Source: Hypomesus transpacificus
Lineage: Eukaryota > Chordata > Actinopteri > Osmeriformes > Osmeridae
Assembly (NCBI RefSeq): GCF_021917145.1
Contig: NC_061075.1
Coordinates: 1,292,215 to 1,356,214, forward strand
Reading direction: 5' to 3'
Length of the DNA stretch: 64,000 bases
In this document: in pieces, positions 32,001-44,000 of the stretch
How positions within the stretch are numbered: the stretch's first letter is position 1
Layout of the letters: every line of letters starts with the position of its first letter
Notes under the pieces: generated by a model
Databases searched by the model: none
Seen by the model: the letters and a program-made list of their open reading frames with translations, nothing else
What the model was told of the DNA's origin: nothing
Position numbers and translations under genes: made by a program

Positions 32001-35000
32001 GAGTGGGCTGGGCTGGACTGGGCTGGACTGGGCTGGAGTGGGCTGGGCTGGACTGGGCTGGACTGGGCTGGAGTGGGCTGGACTGGGCTGGAGTGGGCTG
32101 GACTGGGCTGGACTGGGCTGGAGTGGGCTGGAGTGGGCTGGGCTGGACTGGACTGGGCTGGACTGGGCTGGGCTGGACTGGGCTGGACTGGGCTGGACTG
32201 GGCTGGACTGGGCTGGAGTGGGCTGGAGTGGGCTGGGCTGGACTGGGCTGGACTGGGCTGGACTGGGCTGGAGTGGGCTGGGCTGGACTGGGCTGGACTG
32301 GGCTGGAGTGGGCTGGACTGGGCTGGACTGGGCTGGAGTGGGCTGGACTGGGCTGGACTGGGCTGGACTGGGCTGGAGTGGGCTGGGCTGGACTGGGCTG
32401 GACTGGGCTGGACTGGACTGGGCTGGAGTGGGCTGGGCTGGGCTGGACTGGGCTGGACTGGGCTGGAGTGGGCTGGAGTGGGCTGGGCTGGACTGGGCTG
32501 GAGTGGGCTGGACTGGGCTGGACTGGGCTGGAGTGGGCTGGACTGGGCTGGAGTGGGCTGGAGTGGGCTGGGCTGGACTGGGCTGTTGTTGGTAAGGCTA
32601 GAATTTAACACCTAGCACACAGACTCTCAGTTTCCTGTCAGGGAGCAGGACGTCACACAAGGTGAGCGGGGGGAGCTGGGGGGGGGGAAGAGAGAGGGGT
32701 GAGGCCGGAGGGAGGGAGGGAGGGGGGGGGCAGAGAGAGGGGTGAGGCTGGAGGGAGGGGGGGGCAGAGAGAGGGGTGAGGCGTGAGGCTGGAGGGAGGG
32801 AGGGGGGGGGGGAAGGAGAGAGAGATGCCAGCTGGTGTCTGGCTAAAACATGGCTTGTGCAGTACTGTGCTCTTGTATTACAGAGATTTACAGAGCGAGG
32901 ACTAAATATGGGACCTTCAGGACAACATCCCCACCTCCACCTCCACCCCCCCACCTCCACCTCCACGTGACAAAGGGTGGCAGAGGGAACCCGAGTCAGG
33001 GTGTGGGGGGTGGAGAAAGCATTCAAGTTTATATTCTAGTGAAACATCACTAGATGAGTGTTCCTCAAGGCGAGTTCCTGTTTGACTGGAAGTGTAGCCT
33101 TTGGGATCTTCTATAAAACACTGGGAAGTAAAAGGCCTTTCACAGCTGCCAGTCTGTTACTGAAGTGGTAGTGCAGCATGTGTGGGCGCACACACAACTT
33201 GTGTATGTGTGTGTGTGTGTGTGTAAGTGGACCCAAGTCCTCCACAAACCTGCCAGTCGGTTGTTGACGTGGTTGTGGCGTGACCACAGCCAGAGGACGG
33301 CGGTGGAGGCTGAGTCCACCTGAGCCAGGCTGTCCTGGGCCATGGCCTCGAAGTGGGTGGCGCACTCCCTGCATCCAAAGAAGCTGTGTATGTAGCCCCG
33401 CATGGCCTGCAGCACCTCCAGGGGGTCTGGAGGGGAACAGCACAGCAGGATCAACTCACCTTCAGTGTGTTGGTGATGAGATCCAGGTTAGATCAGGATA
33501 TTCATACAACGACAGACCTACTATGTCACCGTCAGCGATACACCTCAACATGACACAGTGTATGTGTTTGTCGTGCTCTTTTGTATCAGTGTGTGTGTAC
33601 ATGTCTGTGCAATCTGGCGTGTGTGTAATTAGGTGTGTGTGTGTGTGTGTGTGTGAGGCAGTTCCCACGGTTAAGTAGGGCAGGAGTCAGGGTGTGTTAA
33701 GCTGACCCTGTGTGTGAAGCGAGGGGGCGGAGGGGGGGCACACAAGGACAACCAGTCTGATCCTCTCAGGTCTCCAGGTTGTTGTTGTGGTTAAACCCCT
33801 CCTCTCCCTCTCCCTCTCCCCCTAAATCCTGCTCTCTCGGCCCGGTCGGTGGCCTGGGTCTGTGGGGCATCTGTGGGTCTTTGTGGAGGATGGGTGTGCG
33901 TCTATGCACGTGTCTGTTTGTGTGTATATACAGTATATCGTCTGAGTGTGTGCGCGTGTGTATCTGTGCCTCCGTTAGGGTCCAGATGGACACCCCTGGT
34001 CCTCCATCTGCAGGTCATGTGACCCCCCCCCACCTCATAAGCCCACAGATTAACCTCACCAGGCCAGGAGACCCCTTCTACTAACCCCTCACATTCCACT
34101 AATCTACAAAAAGCCCTTTTTACAAACCGCTTCAGCTGCTGGTGGGTGTGCTAGGTGTGTGAACCTGTGTGTGTGTGTGTGTGTGTGTGCTAGTTGTGTG
34201 TGTGTGTGTGTACCTGTGCTGGCAGAGCTCTTGGCCTGGACAGTGAGGACGTGGAAGAGGGTCCACAGCCCGCAGGGGTATCGTCTGAGATGGGGCTTGG
34301 AGCCCTGGCAGCCCACCCAGCTCTGCCCCTCAGGCAGGGCTGCATCAGGGACCTGGCACACACACACACACAGATCAGAAGAAACAGCACATAACATTCC
34401 CTGGTTTGAAGGGAGTCTCAATCTACATGGTGGAACCCCCCCCCCTTACGCACAGGATTGCAGTCTCTGACTGAAAGAGTTACTCACACATCAATAGTAA
34501 AGATTTGGTGTGTGTGAGAATGTGTGTGTGTGTGTGTGTAGAGGTTATTTCCTCAGGGGCGGAGTTGGTTCATTGCTACTCATTGATCTATTGATCCATT
34601 GATTCTACAGGCTAAAAGTTAATGATGTCACTAAGTGAATGGACCAATCTGTGCAGCTCTGGGCCTACGGGCTCCCAGGCAGAAACAGCAGCCAGACTGT
34701 GTACTGTGTTAACAGGACTGGAGGAGAGTCTGGGCCGTGACTTACTGCAGTGAAATGGGCCTTGATCCATTTCATGTTGCTCTAATCATCACTGTGCTGG
34801 TTCTGCACCAGACACAGTTGTAATCACACTATCAGGACATGATTAGAAACATTTTGAAGATTAGTTTTTGTTTGAAAGAGCCCAATCTATTTGGCTGTCC
34901 AACAGTCATGTGTCTCAGTGTACATAATCGTAAAATGCCAAGATTATTCTGATTGGTGGTTGACCTGGGCAAGATTATTCTGATTGGTGGGTTGTGCTAA

Positions 35001-38000
35001 ACAAGATTATTCCGGTTTGTGGTTGACCTGGGCGTGACTGTTCTGAGTGGTGGGTGACCAGGGCAAGGCAGTTCTGATTGGTGGTTGTGGTAGGCATGAC
35101 TATTCTGATTGGTGGATTTATTTCGAGGTGGACCTCTCACCTCCGCAGTGTTGTCCAAGACGTCCCTCAGATCGCTATACGAGATCTCTGATTGGCTCTG
35201 AGCCTGCAGCCACGAGTCCACAGCTGACAGCAGATTCTTCACCAGGGGGCGACCTGGGAAGTGCTGACACAGGAGAGAGAGAGACAGAGGGGGTGGTCTT
35301 CATCATTGTGATGATCATCATCATCATCATCACCATTTCCCCATCATGAATGCTCTCTTTTCACCTTCAATGCTACACAATGTCTGCGATTCTCGTCTCC
35401 AAGAGAATACATTCCATCGACATATATTCATGAAGACCGACGGACAGTTTGACCACAAACACAGGTGCATCTTGGGTATCCCTGGGTGACCCTCCTCCAA
35501 CCCCCAGCTAGGCCCACAGACAGCGCCCGGGGGCGGAGCCTTCACCAACCCCTACCGTCGTCAGGGCAACGTGGCGTGTGAGAGGAACACGACACGGTAA
35601 CCAACAGCAAGACATTGTGGGAGACAGGTAATCCCGGTGAGGTTGGCGGTGACAGGCGGGCCTCAGGAGAACACAGGCGAGCATTAGAGACACATTAGAC
35701 GCCAGGCTGGGCACAATAGAGTCAGCTGACAACAGAACAGACTGATTTCCTTTCCTGATTGAGCCTCAAACAGACAGGCAGTAACCCTGGACCAGGCCCC
35801 TCACCCCCTCCGGCCCCCGACACAATGAACCAGCCACTTTCCCCAAACCCAGTTAACGCAACAGAAATTCCTCAATAGACCCTTCTCTTCCAGTTGAACG
35901 TCTTTTTGTGTGTGTCTGTGCCCTGGAACCCAGTTCAAGCACTAAGCTGGTCCGTACGAGCAGCCAGGAGCCTGTTGACAGGGTGGCGTGTCTTACAGGG
36001 CTTAGTGTAATGTGTGTGCTGGGAAGCTGCACCTACAGTAGATTGGGTGTGAGGTTCAGGCTTCTGGAAGTTTCACCCCTGACGACGCACACAAGAAGCA
36101 AATAAATACTGTGCTGTTACGGCAACCACTCAAGCTAACCGCAAGCCCCCGCCCCCCGCCCCCCCCCCCCCCCCCCTTCTGTTGACAAACGTTTGAGAGA
36201 GTTCAGTCACGAACGGTTATTACTCTCTCTCTGAACTGCATTGCCTTCCGAACGTACGACGATTTGTCACGTGGGCGGAGAGGGGAGGATACAGGGATAC
36301 AGGGGGGGATAATGGTGGCGGTGGACTTGAAGATATAATGATGATCCTTTAAAAGTGGTTTAACCGAGTGCATCCTGTTTTTACGCTGAAGTCATCTTGA
36401 GCCAGGTGAGACAGACACATATTACACGTGTGTTTTGTGTTCTTGCAGTACACGTTTGTGCGTGTGTTTGCTTTGTGTGCGAGTGCGTGTGTGTGTAAGA
36501 GTAAGTGTGTGTGAAGGGGGGGGTCAAATCATCCCAGAGGAGCTCCTATCTTTGATTTGTATTTGCTGCGCCTTTTCAATTTAGCCACAACCATCTGTTC
36601 AATCACACACAGCCAGCCAGCCAGCCAGCCAACCAGCTAATGTTTGGTTTTCAATCCTCCATTCAACCCTCTCTAACGGGATCTCCAGGGGCTTTTCCTG
36701 GAGGCCTCACAGCCCAGCCTCCCAGTCCTCGACCTGGACCTTGGCCTAGCCCTCACAGCCTCCAACCTCCAGTGAGACAGGCACACAGATGCCCGTGTCC
36801 AACCACTGCAGGTGGGGTGTTAAAGACACAGAGCCCCTTCCAGTAACCAGTTGATCTGGCTCCTGCCCAGCCCTCGTCCTCGTCTCTAACCGGTCAGAAA
36901 AGCTCATTAGCTCCCACGAACAGATGCGAGGAGAGGAGATGAACCCAGGAGAGCAGAATAATGGGCTGTGGTCAACACGAAGGCCAAGCAGCCCTGGTGT
37001 TCTCACACTCTCCTGAGCGGCTCTGCTCATCAGACGTCCTCCACACCAGCCTTGATCTTTGTAGCCCCACCTGGGTAGGCGGCAGACCCAGAACGTCAAC
37101 AACGCCACAGATCTCCCACGAGGCCCAAACGAGGTCTCTACCTGCCCAACTGACCCTTCCTGCTTCTGTATCAACCCCCCTCCCCCCACCACCCCAAACT
37201 CTCTCTTCCCTCCCCCGTCCCTCTCCTCACCCACCGGAACCACCCTCTCTACCCCCCCCCCCCCCCCAACCACACACGCCACTCAACCTCCAGCCTTTTC
37301 TTTAGGCCATGACAATCCACTTCACCCTGGCAATATGTCATGTGTGATCCGATTAGTATCAGCACTTGAGAAACCACAGCCCCCTCCGGAGACACTCACA
37401 GAAAAAGAGGGCATCTGTCGCTGTCCAACCCCCTCCTCTCCTTCCCCCCCTCCACCCCCACCTCACCCCTCCTCACACACGCAAAGAAACCCTTTGTAAT
37501 CCCACCTCAGGGACCAATAAACTGTTTAAAAGTATCGGAGAGTTTCCCCACCCCACCCCCAACACGCACACTCCAACTCAACCCCATCATCCATCCTTCA
37601 GTCACTTCGATCTCAAGACCAACCAGCTAGCTGTCGTTCCTGCAGACCACCCTGCAGAGACATGTGTCAGCAGGACGAGTCAGTGCCCCAGCTCTGCACC
37701 CCTCGCCACAGGGGGGAGGAGAGGCAGGAGAGGCAGGAGGAGAGGCAGGAGGAGAGGCAGGAGGAGAGGCAGGAGGATCTGAAGACAAGCCTCCACACTA
37801 ATTCCTTGTTTTATTCCCCTTGTCCGAGCGGGACGGAGCGGGGGGTTCTTTCATGAAAAGCAGGACAGAGGAGTAATCTATAAGCCCCCCATCCCCCCTC
37901 TCCCCTCCCCCCTCCTCCCTCCTCCCTCCTCCCCCTTCCTAATGGCTGTAATGCTCACATGCCTTCCAAGATCCAAGATTATCATTTTTTTATCCTAATA

Positions 38001-39433
38001 TTCATGTACAAAACTCAAATCCGGATTCAAGCTTGGCACAACGACAGCAAATCTAGAAATATCGTTTAGCCACGTCTCCTAGGAATAACAAAAACACAAG
38101 TGTTTACAACTCGTCTTAAACGGCGACTGAGGAAAAACAACAACAGCAGCAGCAACCATGACAGTGTTCCGATGAGAATGTTCTGGAACACACGGTGTGT
38201 GTGGAGGAATGTGTCGGCGTGGTGATAAAGTGTTCCATAATTCTATCTCCAAGGTGTTGCCGTTGACCACCATTGTATCATCAGAATGTCCGGGGTAGTA
38301 TTCCGATGAGATGATTCATTTGGTTGGGACAAACACCTACACTGCATTTGCAGTCTAGAGCACATCAACACAGATAAACATTCAATACTACTCTTGGGTG
38401 TAGCACTTGTGGCTAGAGAGGCAAACACATGACTTATTCTGTCCCTGGTTTTAACCAATCAAGACTCATAACAGTTGGCAGAGAGTGTTTTGAGGACGTG
38501 GGCATGTGTGCTGATCAGATGCTGTGAGAATGACCCTGCTCCTGGGGTCAGGCCAGCTCTCGCTGCCAGGGACAGGCTGGAGGGACGCAGGGACCTCGGA
38601 TGCATTGACTAAACAAACTGGAGTTAATGTGGGGCCCAAGTACCTACTCCACCCCCTGTCACACACACACACAATGGCAGCTAGGGCCCCCCAATCTCTC
38701 CCCTCCTCACAAACACAAGCACACTGATACACAAGCCCATATAAACACACACACACACACACACACAAACACACACTCTGGCAGGAACGCCTCCCTGGAG
38801 AGGGGGACATGATCACAGAGAGGCGGGCCGACGGTGAGGTCATCGTGTACGGTCCTCACCCCCCCCCCCCCCCCCCTGCCCCCCGCCCTGCCACACTCCT
38901 GACACGGGACCAGGAGGGGCGGGGCCAGAGGGAGGCCACGCGTCCACGCTTCAAGGGGGCCCCAGGAGGGCCAGTGAACCAAGGGGGCCCCAGGAGGGCC
39001 AGTGAACCAAGGGGGCCCCAGGAGGGCCAGTAAACCAAGCTGCCCCAGGAGGGCCAGTGAACCAAGGGTTCCCCCAGAGACAACAGCATATCCGACACAG
39101 ACATGCTACGATAACGAGCCAAAGCTACATTTGCACAAGCACAGGATCAGCTGTGTTTATATCAACACAAGCATGCAGCTAAACACCTCTCAGAAGACGT
39201 GTCATCCAACACTGAACAACCAACAGGCTGAGGATATAAAATACTGTCTCCACCTCCCTCTGGTGGTGTGATCGTGTAACTGCAGCCACGGATCTCGTCT
39301 CACCTTAGCGAGGACTGAGACGTAGCGTCTGAGCGCGCTCAGTGCGTCTCCGCTGATGATTGGGTGAGACGCCAGCTCCATGCGGAGGGAGAAGTGAAGA
39401 GTCGACTCCAAGTCTGCCATGTACACCCTGGAC

Positions 39434-39483
<50 letters not shown>

Positions 39484-39789
39484 ACACAGACACACACACA
39501 GACACGCACAGACACACACAGACACACACAGACACACACAGACACACACACACACACACAGACACACACACACACACACACAGACGCACACACACACACA
39601 CAGACACACACAGACGCAGACACACACACACACACACAGACACACACACACACACACACACAGACGCACACACACACACACAGACACACACAGACGCACA
39701 CACACACATACAGACACACACACACACACACAGACACACACACACACAGACACACACACACACACACAGACGCACACACACACACACAG

Positions 39790-39849
<60 letters not shown>

Positions 39850-39992
39850 AGACACAGACACACACACAGACACAGACACACACACACACACAGACACACA
39901 CACACACACACAGACACACACAAACACACAGACACAGACACACACACAGACGCACACACACACACACACACAGACACACACACACACACACA

Positions 39993-40031
<39 letters not shown>

Positions 40032-40423
40032 TGACTCCAACAGAACAGGGAGTCAGGTGGCTGACTCTGCTTAATGACTAAATGTAAATCAATGAGGAGA
40101 AGAAAGGAAAGTAGAGGAGAGCAGGTTCTACCTGTTGAAGACCCTCCACTGCTCGTCTGTGGTGTTCCCGAGGAGGTCGGAGGTGACAGGGCGGGGCTTC
40201 CCTGCCCGCACTACCCCCGGGAGCCTCTGGAGGGCGTAGGAGTAGAAGGTGCGGGCCTCGTTCTGCCTGCAGGGGCCGAGGCAGACAGGTTAACCAGATC
40301 CCAGTGATGCTCCACTTCCTCACCTGGAGCCAAACAAACTCATCCAGAGAGCCCAGAAAAACAAACACCACATCTAGACAACCCAAGAAGACACAGGTGT
40401 TTATCTGTCTCTTTGTATCTGTG

Positions 40424-40481
<58 letters not shown>

Positions 40482-40968
40482 CCTCCTCTCCTGAGATGAG
40501 CAGATGGTGAGGCAGGAAGAAAGGGAGAGAAAAGGAGAGAAAGAGAGGAGGGAGGGAGAGAGATAGCATCTCAGTTCATTCAGCTCTCTGATAACCCTGG
40601 CAATGGAACAAATAAATTATCAGCCTCTCCCTTTCATCCCCCTCTCCCTCCCTCGCTCTCCCTCCCTCTCCCTCCCTCCCTCGCCGCATCATAGATCATC
40701 ATGGGCAGGTGAGAGAGGAGGAAATCAGGAGGAAGAGGAGGAGGAGAACCGGATGAGGAAGAAGAAGAGATGTAGAGGAGGGAAGAAAGGACTGAGAAAG
40801 AAGGAGAAGAAAAATGCCCCCTTCCAGCCTGGGCAGGGAGTTCCACCTGAGGAGGACGGGGGAACAGGGGGGACAGGGGGGGCAATGATGGGGGACAGGG
40901 GGTTATTAATCCTGGTGGTCCCGGGGGCCCAGAAGCACGCGTCGTAGGATGGTTGGTATTCACCTGGG

Positions 40969-41000
<32 letters not shown>

Positions 41001-44000
41001 GCTTGTACATTCGCATGACGGATGCAGCCCCTCCTCTCCCAGGATCAATCAGACGTAAAGCGATGATGGGCGACCATCTGTCGCAGCATGGCGGTGCCAG
41101 GGCCGTTTGGCAGGTAAACCGCAGGAGACCTCAGCGTCATTGTCTTCGTGCAAGAATTAAAAAACCTCCCTCCCTCCCGTCCACTGGCCCAGCGGATGAA
41201 AGGAGGAGGGGAGTGGGGGTAATAGGGGGAGGTAAAGAAATAAATCACCCATAAATCATTCCTTTTTTGCATTTTGTCAAACTAAAAAGATTCCTGGTGC
41301 GTGCCAAGTTATTGAAATCAGCCAAACAAAGCCGTCGGAAAACAGCGGATGAATCCAGCGGGGGAGGGATCCAGGAGACGGCTTTATGAGGCCGGGAGGA
41401 TGACTGGCAGGCTGATGTTCTGGACCCATTAGCCTTTCACACGTTTAAAAGCAGCAACTAGACATCCTGATATATAATGGAGCACACGATTTACTGCACA
41501 GGTGCTGCATATTAAACCATAGAGGAAGTGTTCATTTGTATTTGTTTACCCCCCGAAAAAAAGATTGCGTGCTGGGAGAGTCAGCCATGATATTCTGTCG
41601 TCATCGTGGCTGATCTCGTTAAGTATGAAGTGGATTTGATCATATATAGTCTGGAGTATCACGCAATTTAGTTGTTAATTGTACCTACTCTTATTGTTAT
41701 TATATTATGATCAGAACTTTTCCTTTTTACTGTACTGTAACACTTTGAATGCAAGAAAGGCACATTACAAATCAAATATATTCTTATTATTATGATGACT
41801 ATTATGATTATAATGATGATTCTAATTGTTAGTAGTCCTTACACTGTGAGCCTAGTGTGGTTTCCTCCAGGGTAGTACAGGAAGCAGGAGGGGAAGACTG
41901 TCACCCCCAGCCGACTCACGAGCTCCTCCTCAGTACTCAGCACCCTGCGCACTGCTATGTTGTCATACTGGAGCAGGTCCAGGGTCACCTGCAACACACA
42001 CACATAGAAAAACTGTGCTTGAACACACAAACCGTGTCACAGTGTCCTGGGTGGTGGTCCATGTGCAAGTCTAACTTTATCTCTGGAGGTTTGATTGAAA
42101 ACTCTGTTTTACTGCATTCCCCATGGACTGGTGAAGGACACATTCCTCTCTCCCCCCCTGGGTGAAACATGCAGGGTGGAATGTGACGACCACCTCCTAC
42201 CTCTCGGCCCACGAAGGAGCTAGCGGCCTCGAAGATCAGGGCCAGGTGCTGCACAGAGTTGCTCTCAAAGAAGCTGTCAACCTCCGCTTTGCTGCTCAGG
42301 GAGGGAGGGAGGGAGGGAGGGAGGGAGGGAGAAGGGGCAGGATACATACAGGTTGAGGGTTTCTCACACAAGGCTCCAAGTCAAACCTAAGAATGTTATT
42401 AGTCATTGTTTTAGGCAGAGAACACACCAATATTCTGTATCTACAAATCATAGAGTTTTGGCCCAATCACACGCATGCATTTCGTACACTGAAGACCAAA
42501 AGTTATTTTCATCAGAAGAGGAAGAGAAACATAATCCAAAAAGTTTTCTTTGTTTATAAAAGAGGAACCAGTTTCAGCTTCACATTCAAGTTAACATCTT
42601 TCTTCCTTCCCGTGTAACTGTGTCAAGTCGTTTAACAATAGAAGAACAGAAGAAGGGTTATGTGTGTGTCTATAGTGTGGGTGTGTGTGTGCGGTCGTGG
42701 ACGTACCTGGCAGGCTCCAGAGGGGGGCAGGCGGGAGGCCAGGGTTCCTGGTGGTTCTCCATCTTCTCTAGGATGTTCTGCCTGAGCCCCTTCACATCGC
42801 GGGGGAACCCTGAACAACACGGTAGTGTAAGCGTGAACAAACACGCCGACATTTAGCACTGAACGCCACACAGGACAGACGGGTGACTGGATGAATGTAA
42901 GGATGAACAAACTATTCGCAAGTCAACCAGCCTGATCACTTATTGCATCAGTTAGACGCGTGTGGCAGTCTCACATCCCAGCTGTGACTCATGCTAGATG
43001 ATGACTCAGCGTGTTGACAGGGAGAATCAAAGGACCTTGTGAATAGCTACAACATCTGACAGTGTTCTAACGAGATAAAGAAGGCCGGAACACTCAGAGC
43101 ATGGACGCACACGGGCTGCCAGCCTGTGCTTCTGGCATCGTCACCTGGTAAGACAGTTTACCTCGGAAAGACTGTCCCTTGGAGTCACTTGTGGCATATG
43201 CATGGAAGAACTGTGAAGAAAGAGAAGAGGGGAGAGAGAGAGAGACAGGGAGGGAGAGAGACAGAGAGGGGGAAAGGGAGAGAGAGAGAGAGAGGGGGAA
43301 AGAGAGAGAGGGAGAGAGATGGCAGTGGGAGGAAGCGAGGGGGGAGAAGGAGAGGGATGAAAAGATCAGGTGACGTTCATATAAACTTGAGAGGGAGCCA
43401 TGTGAAGTGGTTTGAGTTGCCCCCTCCCCTCCCTCACAACAACTTCCTGCTTGAAATCATCTGCAGATGTTGGAGGTCCCTGCTGCCCTCAGACAGAAGG
43501 AGCCCTTTCACTGACCACTCATCAGACAGAGGGGAGGGAGACAGACAGACACAGAGAGACAGATAGACAGACACACAGGCAGGCAGGCAGGCAGAAACAA
43601 GAGTTTGGAGGAGAGTTGGGTCACACACACACACACAGTCATTCGCTGAATAAGCTGAGCCACAAAGAGGAACTGAAATGATCAGATAAATGCCATGCTT
43701 CTAATCTGTCCATCTCTGCTAATGCTACACCTGTTTGAACACACCAGGACCAGCGTTTCAACTGGGCAGACTCAGGAAAGTCGCAGATGAAACAAAATGA
43801 TGATGCAAGGGCTATAGGAACATCTTAGGTAGGGCGATGGCTCTGTGAAAGGTTTCCGTGAGCCAACCTTGAGTGTGGGATAGCCCGTGATGCCAAAGTT
43901 GGTGCAAACTTTCCTGCTTTCCTCCTCGGCACAGTCAACAGCAGCCAGGTCCACGGCAGGCTTCCACTCTGTAGACACACAAACAGCACCTTCACTGGAA

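Larger units (their letters stand above)
29069..33249 (-). other. qsox1: QSOX1 intron 11
   Basis: A 4.2-kb intron with donor GTTTGT. It is dominated by repeats: CT-rich (29755-29905), TG/GAGGGG (31190-31350), the GGGCTGGACT array (31880-32586) and G-rich purine runs (32665-32825). No extra exon recognised. Confidence 0.75.
35264..39303 (-). other. qsox1: QSOX1 intron 8
   Basis: A 4.0-kb intron. Contains a C run (36150-36177), C-rich low complexity (37170-37270, 37860-37940), GGAGAGGCAGGA repeats (37706-37775) and the 28-bp array at 38946-39072. No exon recognised. Confidence 0.75.

Noticed and set aside
31853..32615. Open frames of 200-250 residues on both strands
   Set aside because: Produced by a stop-free 10-bp repeat unit; no conserved protein, start context or splice evidence.
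39202..40081. Long Val-Cys and Thr-His frames on both strands
   Set aside because: They are translations of the (CA)n tract in QSOX1 intron 7; only the short exon 8 at 39304-39433 is coding.
40634..41000. Candidate extra QSOX1 exon following an acceptor-like CCCAG near 40964
   Set aside because: It reads a stop or a Pro-rich peptide unlike QSOX; the exon at 40132-40266 continues the frame and the family motif exactly.
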